64,000 nucleotides of DNA from Micromonospora yangpuensis (GTDB lineage Bacteria > Actinomycetota > Actinomycetes > Mycobacteriales > Micromonosporaceae): positions 2,232,001 to 2,296,000 of the forward strand of contig NZ_FMIA01000002.1 in NCBI RefSeq assembly GCF_900091615.1. The letters run 5' to 3'. Below the pieces are notes generated by a model. That model did not search any database and was not told the origin of the DNA. It saw nothing but the letters and a program-made list of their open reading frames with translations. Position numbers and translations under genes: made by a program. This document shows positions 7,065 to 14,020 of the stretch, piece by piece (the stretch's first letter is position 1; every line of letters begins with the position of its first letter).

Positions 7065-9349
7065 ACCTGGAGGGTGGTGAGGCGTTGGGTGGCTCGGGTG
7101 AGGGCGACGTAGAGGTCGCTGCGTCCCCGGGGTGACTCGGCGACGATGCCGTCGGGATCGACCACCAGCACCGAGTCGAACTCCAGCCCCTTGGCCTGGG
7201 CGACGGTCAGCACCACGACCCGGCTCTCCAGCTCCGGGCGGTCGCCGACGGCGGCCTCGGGCAGCTCCGCGACGAGCGCGGCACCCAGTTCGGTGAGCCG
7301 GCCGGCGGGCAGGATGATGCCGAGTCGTCCCTCGTCGAGGTCGGCCGCCGCCCGGGTGGCCGTGGCGACCAGTTCCGCGGCCAACCGGTCGGCGGAGACC
7401 CGACGGTCGACCGGTGGGTGGCCGCTCTGCCGAACCGAGCGGGGCGGGCTCAGGTCGGGGTCGATGTCGGCCAGCACCTCGGCCGCCTTCGCCATGATCT
7501 CGGCCGGGGTGCGGTAGCTGACGGTCAGCTCCTCCAGCCGCCACCGTTGCGCCACGTACGGCTCCAGCGCGTCGCCCCAGCTCGGCGTACCGGCCAGTGC
7601 CCCGGTCTGGGCCACGTCCCCGACGATGGTCATCGACCTGCTCGGGCAGCGGCGCATGAGTAGCCGCCAGGCCATCGGGGACAGTTCCTGGGCCTCGTCG
7701 ACGATGACGTGCCCGAAGGCCCACTTCCGGTCGGCGGCGGCGCGTTGGGCGGTGGTGAGCCGGTCCTCCTCGGCCTGCCGGTCCAGCAGCCGGTCCGCGT
7801 CGATCAGGTCGGTGACGCCGAGGATCTCACCGCCGTCGTCCTCGTCCTCGACGTCGATCGAGCGGGAGCCCTGCCAGATCTCCAGCACCCCTTCGGCGTA
7901 CTCGCGTTGCAGCACGCGCAGCCGTTCCACCCGGGCGGCGGCGGCCCGTTCGTCCTCGCCGAGCAGTTCGGCCGCCTCGTCGAGCAGCGGTACGTCGGCC
8001 GGGGTCCACCCACCGGGCTGCCGGTGCAGCAGGGCGCGTTCGTCCGCGGTGAGCTGGGGCGCGGCGGCGGCGATCCGGTCGGTGTCGGCGTACAGGTCGG
8101 CCAGCAGCCGCTGCGGGGTGAGCACCGGCCAGAGCCGATCCAGCGCCGCCTGTACCTCGGGCTCCTCCCGCAGCTCCCGACGGATCTCGGCGACGTCGGC
8201 CTCGGCGAGCAGGTTCTCCCCGCCCAGCGGGTCCGCGCCGATCCGTTCGGCCACCTGGGCGGCGAGCGCGTGGACGATCTCCAGGTCGAACAGCGGCCGG
8301 GCCAGGTTGTGCGGCCGGCCGGAGCGCCGCGCCCGGTCCCGGGCCTGCCGGCAGGTCTCCGGGTCGAGCCGGATCACCTCCCGCTCCACCTCGATCTCCA
8401 GCGGCTCGTCGGGCACCCACTGCCGGTCACGGACGGCGGCGGCGAGCACCTCGGTCATCACCGAGCGGCCCTTGACCGCCGCGGCCCGCGCGGACTCCGC
8501 CCGCCGCGCGCTGACTCCGGGAAAAAGGTCCCCCGGGGTACGCAGCAGCACGCCGGTCTCGGCCAGCGCCGGCAGGACCTGCGAGATGTAGCGCAGGAAG
8601 GTGGCGTTCGGGCCGACCAGCAACACGCCCCGGGTGGCCAGCTCCCGGCGGTGGGTGTAGAGCAGGTACGCCGCCCGGTGCAGTGCCACGGCGGTCTTGC
8701 CGGTGCCCGGACCGCCCTGCACCACCAGCACTCCGGGCAGGTCGGCGCGGATGACCCGGTCCTGTTCGGCCTGGATGGTCTCCACGATGTCGCGCATCCG
8801 GCCGGTCCGTCCGGCGTTCAACGCGGCCAGCAGGGAGGCCTCGCCGGTCAGCTCCTCGTGCCCGCCCGGCGTGGCGGTGGCGAGGTCGAGCACCTCGTCG
8901 TCGATCCCGGTGACCTTGCGCTGCCGGGTGCGCAGGTGCCGTCGACGCCGTACGCCCTGCGGGTTGGCGGCGGTGGCCAGGTAGAACGGGCGGGCGGCGG
9001 GGGCCCGCCAGTCCATCAGCAGCGGGTCGTAGTCGTCGCTGGTATCGAAGATCCCGATCCGGCCGATGTAGTGGCGGGCCGCGTCGTCGGTGTCCAACCG
9101 GCCGAACGCGAGGCCGTTCTCCACCGCGGAGAAGCGTTCGACCTGGTCGGCGTACATCCGGACCGAGCTGTCCCGCTGGGAGCGGTCCTGCTGGGTGCCG
9201 CCGGTGCTGCGCAGCGCCTCGGTGAGCCGCTCGGCGGCCTGCTCCCGCATCCGGTCCAGCCGGTCGTAGAGCATCGAGACGTACTCCTGCTCGGGGCCGA
9301 TCTCGTCGGGCAGTTGCGGTTCACCGGGACCACCGGAGTGCCTTGACAA
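7061..9349 (-). CDS. HelD/HelR-type superfamily 1 helicase (RNA polymerase recycling factor)
   Basis: The product has 762 residues. The N-terminal part (about 20-110) has the charged helical start and the FGRLD / YIGRIGI block of HelD-like proteins. Walker A is GGPGTGKT at 212-219. A long variable insertion follows, then the motif II/III region (VIVDEAQE, GDVAQTG) and the C-terminal helicase domain (YVALTRAT). HelD proteins push into RNA polymerase channels to release stalled complexes; actinobacterial HelR members also displace rifamycins. The start is TTG 9349, supported by GAGGAG six bases upstream and by the family's usual N-terminus. There is no operon partner; the gene stands alone between two repeat-rich gaps. 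Confidence 0.88.
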   Translation of the reverse strand: MSRHSGGPGEPQLPDEIGPEQEYVSMLYDRLDRMREQAAERLTEALRSTGGTQQDRSQRDSSVRMYADQVERFSAVENGLAFGRLDTDDAARHYIGRIGIFDTSDDYDPLLMDWRAPAARPFYLATAANPQGVRRRRHLRTRQRKVTGIDDEVLDLATATPGGHEELTGEASLLAALNAGRTGRMRDIVETIQAEQDRVIRADLPGVLVVQGGPGTGKTAVALHRAAYLLYTHRRELATRGVLLVGPNATFLRYISQVLPALAETGVLLRTPGDLFPGVSARRAESARAAAVKGRSVMTEVLAAAVRDRQWVPDEPLEIEVEREVIRLDPETCRQARDRARRSGRPHNLARPLFDLEIVHALAAQVAERIGADPLGGENLLAEADVAEIRRELREEPEVQAALDRLWPVLTPQRLLADLYADTDRIAAAAPQLTADERALLHRQPGGWTPADVPLLDEAAELLGEDERAAAARVERLRVLQREYAEGVLEIWQGSRSIDVEDEDDGGEILGVTDLIDADRLLDRQAEEDRLTTAQRAAADRKWAFGHVIVDEAQELSPMAWRLLMRRCPSRSMTIVGDVAQTGALAGTPSWGDALEPYVAQRWRLEELTVSYRTPAEIMAKAAEVLADIDPDLSPPRSVRQSGHPPVDRRVSADRLAAELVATATRAAADLDEGRLGIILPAGRLTELGAALVAELPEAAVGDRPELESRVVVLTVAQAKGLEFDSVLVVDPDGIVAESPRGRSDLYVALTRATQRLTTLQV

Positions 9350-9411
9350 GCTGTCTCCTCGAAAGATAGAATCCCAGCAGGAGCGGCCACTGGTGCCGTT
9401 CCTTTTCGCGT

Positions 9412-9436
9412 TTCAGAGCTGATGCGTGTCTCTGAA
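9412..9436. promoter_or_regulatory. Inverted repeat upstream of the HelD-type gene
   Basis: TTCAGAG and CTCTGAA form a perfect 7-base inverted repeat with an 11-base spacer, 60-90 bases upstream of the TTG start in an AT-richer patch. It may be an operator. It does not match the rifamycin-associated element consensus as I know it. Confidence 0.3.
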
Positions 9437-9610
9437 CTGAGAAACATACCGCGCCCCGCCGCACCGGACCAAGCTTTCCCACCCACCGCACCGACGGGCC
9501 AACTTTCCCGCTCGCCGCGCCCAGTCTCGTGGCCCCGGACACTCCGCAGGGCCGCTTCCACCGCGTCCCCGGACGCACCGCGCCCCGGTCTCCGGACGCA
9601 CCGCCCCCGT

Positions 9611-9712
9611 CCCCGGACACACCGCGGCCCCGGACACGACGCAGCCCCGGACACGACGCAGCCCCGGACACACCGCGGCCCCGGACACGACGCAGCCCCG
9701 GACACACCGCGG
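9611..9712. repeat. Tandem array, 17-bp unit, six copies
   Basis: Six contiguous 17-base units alternate between ccccggacacaccgcgg and ccccggacacgacgcag. More degenerate copies lie on the left (about 9530-9610). The gap 9350-9859 otherwise holds the helicase promoter and the hairpin cluster described next. The open frames across the array are Pro/Arg/Thr repeats without start signals. Confidence 0.85.
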
Positions 9713-9773
9713 GGCCGGACCAGCTCACGCCGGCCCGGCCCCCTGCTGCGATCTGGCTGCGATCGGCCCGCCA

Positions 9774-9857
9774 CGACCTCGTACGAGGTCGGTCAGCCCT
9801 TGGCGACCTCGCACGACGAGGTCGGTCAGCCCTTGGCGACCTCGTCGTGCGAGGTCG
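9774..9857. terminator. Three tandem hairpins after the LolA/RseB-like gene
   Basis: Three GACCTCG...CGAGGTC palindromes sit at 9774-9791, 9804-9824 and 9837-9857. The second and third are exact reverse complements of each other. The spacers between them repeat the last codons of the adjacent minus-strand gene (encoding AKG-stop). Together they can terminate that gene. Confidence 0.65.
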
Positions 9858-9859
9858 GT

Positions 9860-10963
9860 CTAGCCCTTTGCCGCTTGGAAGAGGCGTTCCGGGGTCACCG
9901 CGCCGGCCAACATCCGGCCGTCGTCGGTGAACAGCACGTTTACCAGGTTCGTGCTGAACAGGCGGCCCTTGCCCCAGTCCCCGCTGACCTCGGGCAGCAC
10001 ACCGTCCAGGTTCGGCCCGGCCGTCGTACCCGGCTTCGCCTCGGCGTCACCGGCGGCCTTGTCCTTCTCGGTGCCGGTCTGGGTGATCACGACGGTGGTC
10101 CAGCCCTCGCCGACCGTACGCGTCTTGTCGTGCTCGGGCCGTTCGCCCGGAGCGACCGCGGCCTTCTCGGCATCCAGGTTCTCGGTGACCGTACCCGGCG
10201 GGGGGTTGAAGGTGAACTGGTCGGCGTCGGGCCGCTGGTAGTCGATCTGCGTGAAGGCCATCTCGAAGGCCGGGCGGTCGGCGGCGTCGGCGAACACCTC
10301 GAACCGTAGCGGCACGTACTCCTTGGCGTCGATGGCCACCCGTACCTGGTCGATCAGGGACGCCTCGTCCCGCGGACGCAGCACCAGCTCGTACGCGTCG
10401 CGCCCGGCGACGGTGGCCGAACGGCCGACGCTCACCTCGGTGCTCGGCTCGACGGCCTGCAACGCCAGCTTCGCCGCCTCCTGCGGGGTCGCCGGCAGGT
10501 CGGGCGCGCCCGCCGGCCTGCCCTCCGCCGAACCGCCGGCCGGCAGGGTGCGGTGGGTGGCGGTGTTGGTCCGGCTGTCCCAGGCCCACACGTCCCGACC
10601 GTTGCGGATCAGGTTCCGTTCGCCGAGGGTGTCGACCAGGGCGATCCGCTGCTTGTCCGGTCCGGAGTGCCAGACCCGCAGGGTGTGCGTACCGGTGAGC
10701 AGGGCGGTCAGGTCGTCGCCCCCGCCGAGCAGGCCGGCAGCCGGCGGCAGCCCCAGGTCGGAGCGCTGGACGACGGTGCCGGACAGCCCGTCCAGCCGGG
10801 CGGTCTGCAGATCGACCAGGAGCTGGGCGGCGCTGCGCGGCGGCAGGCTCGGCTCGGCGTCGGCGGCGAACGTGCCGACGGCGGCACCACCGCCGACCAC
10901 GGTCACTGCGGCGGCCACCGGGACCAGCCAGCGAAGGACGGGACGGCTCTTCAACACGGACAT
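9860..10963 (-). CDS. LolA/RseB-like secreted or lipid-binding regulatory protein
   Basis: The product has 367 residues. It opens with a basic stretch and a hydrophobic segment (about 12-34) that is a signal peptide or anchor. The rest resembles LolA/RseB-type beta folds: a long region of beta strands including GRDVWAWDSRTNT, then a Lys/Glu-rich block and a short C-terminal domain ending FQAAKG. Such proteins next to two-component systems are thought to sense or carry lipids or lipoproteins in the envelope. ATG 10963 was chosen over a GTG nine bases upstream because that GTG overlaps the AGGAGGT site. The gene is divergent from the response regulator, about 95 bases apart, so a shared control region is likely. 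Confidence 0.75.
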   Translation of the reverse strand: MSVLKSRPVLRWLVPVAAAVTVVGGGAAVGTFAADAEPSLPPRSAAQLLVDLQTARLDGLSGTVVQRSDLGLPPAAGLLGGGDDLTALLTGTHTLRVWHSGPDKQRIALVDTLGERNLIRNGRDVWAWDSRTNTATHRTLPAGGSAEGRPAGAPDLPATPQEAAKLALQAVEPSTEVSVGRSATVAGRDAYELVLRPRDEASLIDQVRVAIDAKEYVPLRFEVFADAADRPAFEMAFTQIDYQRPDADQFTFNPPPGTVTENLDAEKAAVAPGERPEHDKTRTVGEGWTTVVITQTGTEKDKAAGDAEAKPGTTAGPNLDGVLPEVSGDWGKGRLFSTNLVNVLFTDDGRMLAGAVTPERLFQAAKG

Positions 10964-11058
10964 GCGTGACACCTCCTGCGCCCATGGTGCGCCACGGTGG
11001 CTGTGAGCAGGCTGAGGATGACCATCTGTCCGCCCCGGCAGGTGGCACCCTTGAGGCT

Positions 11059-11718
11059 GTGCGGTTGCTGGTGGTGGAGGACGAGGCGCGGTTGGCCGCC
11101 GCCCTGCAGCGGGGCCTGCAGGCCGAGGGGTTCGCCGTCGACGTGGCGGCCACCGGGCCGGCCGGCCTCGACGCGGCCCGCCACGGTGGCTACGACGCGA
11201 TGGTGCTGGACGTGATGCTGCCCGGCCTCTCCGGGTACGAGCTGGTCCGCCGGCTGCGCGCCGAGCAGGTCTGGCTGCCGGTGCTGATGCTCTCGGCCAA
11301 GGACGGCGAGTACGACCAGGCCGACGGGCTGGACTGCGGGGCCGACGACTACCTCACCAAACCCTTCTCGTACGTGGTGCTGCTGGCCAGGCTGCGAGCC
11401 CTGCTGCGCCGCGGCGCACCCGAACGCCCGACCGTGCTCAGCCTGGGTGACCTGCGCCTGGACCCGGCCCGCCGCCGGGTCACCAGGGCCGACGCCGAGG
11501 TGGCGCTGACCGCCCGCGAGTACGCCCTGCTGGACTATTTGATCCGCCGCCCCGGTCAGGTCGTCTCCAAGACCGAGCTGCTCGACCACGTCTGGGACGC
11601 CAGCCTGGAGACCGCCCCGAACGCGGTGGAGGTGTACGTCGGCTACCTGCGCCGCAAGATCGGCCGGGAACGCCTGGAGACCGTCCGCGGCGCCGGCTAC
11701 CGCCTAACCACCCCATGA
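11059..11718 (+). CDS. OmpR/PhoB-type response regulator
   Basis: The product has 219 residues. The receiver domain (1-118) has the acidic pair at 8-9, phospho-acceptor Asp51 in LDVMLPG, Ser79 and Lys101 in LTKPF. A winged-helix DNA-binding domain (about 127-219) ends with RGAGYRL. The start is GTG 11059; a longer in-frame ATG upstream would add a non-conserved N-terminus. The stop overlaps the kinase start by four bases (ATGA), so the two are translationally coupled. It probably controls envelope genes, including the divergent LolA/RseB-like gene. Confidence 0.92.
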   Translation: MRLLVVEDEARLAAALQRGLQAEGFAVDVAATGPAGLDAARHGGYDAMVLDVMLPGLSGYELVRRLRAEQVWLPVLMLSAKDGEYDQADGLDCGADDYLTKPFSYVVLLARLRALLRRGAPERPTVLSLGDLRLDPARRRVTRADAEVALTAREYALLDYLIRRPGQVVSKTELLDHVWDASLETAPNAVEVYVGYLRRKIGRERLETVRGAGYRLTTP

Positions 11719-13562
11719 CCCTGCAAGGAAGGGCCCCCTTTTATCGCTTCCGGTATAGGAAGGGTCCCTTCCTAACGCTCGGGCTGCGCGCCCGGCTGAT
11801 GATCATCGGTGTGCTCGGGCTCACCGCGGGGTTGGCCGCCGGCGGGCTGATCCTCTTCGGCGCGCTCGGGTACACCCTGCAACGCTCCATCGACACGGAG
11901 GCGCTGCGTACCGCGGACACCATCGTTCGCCTCGCCGAGCAGGACGCCCTGCCCGACCCGCTGCCGGTCGCCGGGGGCCAGTCCCGGGTCCAGGTGATCG
12001 ACGACCAGGGCCGGGTGCTCGCCGCCTCGATCGACGCCGACCGCCTCGTCCCGATGCTTCCGCGCGACCAGCTCAACCAGCGCGACCGGGGCGATGACCG
12101 GGGCGATGATCAGGGCGATGACCAGGGCGACCAGCGCGACCGGGGCGGGCAGCAGCGCACCTTCGTACCGGGGCAGCGGCTCGGCCTCGACGGACCGGTC
12201 CGGGTGGTGGCCGTACCGGCCGGCACGCCTACCGAGCCGCTCACCGTGCTGGTAGGCAAGTCGATGGCGGACGTGAGTCACAGCATGCGGGTGGTCCAGA
12301 CCATGCTGCTGATCGCCTTTCCGCTGCTGGTCGCCGGGATCGCCGTGGTGGCCTGGCGGGTGCTCGGGGCCACCCTGCGTCCGGTGGAACAGCTGCGGCG
12401 CGGCGCGGCCGAGATCACCGGGGGCGCCAGCAGCGGCCGGCTGCCGGTACCGGCGTCGCGGGACGAGATCCACCGGCTGGCGGTCACCCTCAACGACATG
12501 CTCGACCGCCTCGCCGACGCCCGGGCCCGGCAACGGGCCTTCGTCGCCGACGCCGCGCACGAGCTCCGTAGCCCGCTGACCAACATGCGTACCGAGTTGG
12601 AGGTGGCGCAACGCCTGGCGGACCGGACCGACTGGCCGGCGGTGGCCGGCAACCTGCTGACCGACACCGAACGGCTCAGCCGGCTCGTCGACGACCTGCT
12701 GCTGCTGGCCCGCCTCGACGAGACCGGCCCGGCCGGCGGCCCCTTCCCGGCGGCCGGCGGCCCCTTCCCGGCGGCCGGGGGTGCAGGCCCGGTCGGTGGT
12801 TCCTTTCCGGCGGGCGGGAGTGCCGGCCCGGTCGGTGGTTCCTTGCCGGCGGCCGGGCGCACCGGCCCGGTCGGTGGTTCCTTTCCGGCGGGCGGGAGTG
12901 CCGGCCCGGTCGGTGCCAGCGCCGGCTGGGGACGCGGTGTGGCCGGACCGGTCGAGCTGGGCGCGCTGCTGACGGCCGTCGCCCGTCGCTACCCCACCCC
13001 ACCGGTACGGGTCGCGCCGGTGCCCGAGCCGCTGTGGACCCTCGGCGACCCCGACGACCTGACCCGGATCCTGGCGAACCTGATCGACAACGCGGTCCGG
13101 CACGCGCACCGCGAGGTGGTGCTGGCCGCCGTACCCGCGGACAGCGTCGACGCCAACACCGGTCGGGCGGCCACCGTCGGGTCGGGGGCGTACCACCTGG
13201 TGACGGTGACCGACGACGGGCCGGGCATCCCGGAGGCGGACCGGGAACGGGTCTTCGACCGCTTCACCAGGCGTGACGACGCGCGGGCGCGGGATGCGGG
13301 TGGCGCCGGGCTGGGGCTGGCCATCGTCCGTGAACTGGTCCGCCGCAGCGGCGGCACGATCGAACTCACCACCGCCGGTCCCACCCGTGCGCCCGCCCCG
13401 GACGCCGCCGGTCCGGACGCCGCCGGTCCGGACGCCCCCGGTCCGGACGCCGCCGGTCCGGGGGTGGATGGTCCGGGGGCTGATGGTCCGGGCGGCGTGG
13501 GACCGGGGCTGCAGGTCCGACTGTTCGTGCCGGTGCTGCCCGATCCAGACCTCGATGGTTAG
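11715..13562 (+). CDS. Sensor histidine kinase with repeat-expanded linkers
   Basis: The product has 615 residues. TM1 is at about 27-53. An extracytoplasmic domain (about 54-195) contains an Asp/Arg/Gln repeat (124-145). TM2 is at about 196-215, then HAMP (about 216-270) and HisKA with His282 in AAHELRSP. The ATPase domain has N-box Asn455 (NLIDNA), G1 DDGPGIP (500-506) and G2 GAGLGLA. Between HisKA and the ATPase domain lies a Gly/Pro/Phe/Ser tandem repeat (about 338-405), and near the C-terminus a GPDAA repeat (about 562-598). Codons 4-22 lie in an interspersed repeat, so a start at ATG 11799 is possible. Confidence 0.9.
   Translation: MTLQGRAPFYRFRYRKGPFLTLGLRARLMIIGVLGLTAGLAAGGLILFGALGYTLQRSIDTEALRTADTIVRLAEQDALPDPLPVAGGQSRVQVIDDQGRVLAASIDADRLVPMLPRDQLNQRDRGDDRGDDQGDDQGDQRDRGGQQRTFVPGQRLGLDGPVRVVAVPAGTPTEPLTVLVGKSMADVSHSMRVVQTMLLIAFPLLVAGIAVVAWRVLGATLRPVEQLRRGAAEITGGASSGRLPVPASRDEIHRLAVTLNDMLDRLADARARQRAFVADAAHELRSPLTNMRTELEVAQRLADRTDWPAVAGNLLTDTERLSRLVDDLLLLARLDETGPAGGPFPAAGGPFPAAGGAGPVGGSFPAGGSAGPVGGSLPAAGRTGPVGGSFPAGGSAGPVGASAGWGRGVAGPVELGALLTAVARRYPTPPVRVAPVPEPLWTLGDPDDLTRILANLIDNAVRHAHREVVLAAVPADSVDANTGRAATVGSGAYHLVTVTDDGPGIPEADRERVFDRFTRRDDARARDAGGAGLGLAIVRELVRRSGGTIELTTAGPTRAPAPDAAGPDAAGPDAPGPDAAGPGVDGPGADGPGGVGPGLQVRLFVPVLPDPDLDG
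11723..11778 (+). repeat. Interspersed palindromic element, copies 2 and 3, inside the kinase 5' end
   Basis: Bases 11723-11758 match the element at 7028-7064 (read in reverse) over about 36 bases. They are followed directly by a third, shorter copy, AGGAAGGGTCCCTTCCTAACGC, at 11757-11778, whose GGAAGGG-T-CCCTTCC core is a perfect palindrome. The block is translated as the first 20 or so residues of the kinase. Confidence 0.75.
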
Positions 13563-13628
13563 ACCACCCGCCCACCCGAACACCCCGAGCCAGACCCCCC
13601 GTCGCCGCCAAAGCGCTCCCCGAGGTGA

Positions 13629-13673
13629 ATCTTGGACACTTACCGTTCTATTTGGACGGTAAGTGTCCAAGAT
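13629..13673. terminator. Long perfect hairpin after the two-component system
   Basis: An 18-bp perfect stem (13629-13646 with 13656-13673) closes a 9-base loop. It stands 65 bases after the kinase stop and is the likely terminator. The outer end carries ATCTTGGA, shared with the palindrome at 13883-13954. Confidence 0.75.
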
Positions 13674-13882
13674 CTACACCGCATTCGGGTACGGAGAGAG
13701 TGAGGTGCCTCGGCTGCGGAGGAGGGTGGGAGCGGGGGGCGTGCAGACGTGAGGAGCGGTGCACGGTGGTTCGGGTTTGCGGTCAGGGCCCTGGGGCGGT
13801 CAACCGGGTCGGTGTCCGAGCGGTTGTCGGAGGGCTCCGATCCACACCAGGCGGAGCGGCCCACCCGAGCAGCCCCGTCCAG

Positions 13883-13954
13883 AAGATCTTGGAGGATTTC
13901 GGCCCCTCCGGGGGCTGTTCAGCCCCTCCGGGGGCACAATTCTTCCAAGATCTT
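13883..13954. repeat. Second AGATCTTGGA palindrome with nested small hairpins
   Basis: AAGATCTTGGA (13883-13893) and TCCAAGATCTT (13944-13954) frame two copies of cccctccgggggc, each of which can fold on itself. It lies just past the stop of the minus-strand gene at 14021 and may terminate it. The gap 13563-14020 holds only these two palindromes; I see no gene in it. Confidence 0.65.
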
Positions 13955-14020
13955 TCAGTAGCTGCTCGGGTTGGTCCAGGTGCACCGACGGCGGGGCGGT
14001 CGTTGCGGGTCCGGCAGGGG

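Noticed and set aside
9611..9712. Tandem array considered as a protein-coding repeat
   Set aside because: The unit is 17 bases, so the frame changes with each copy, and no start signal is present.
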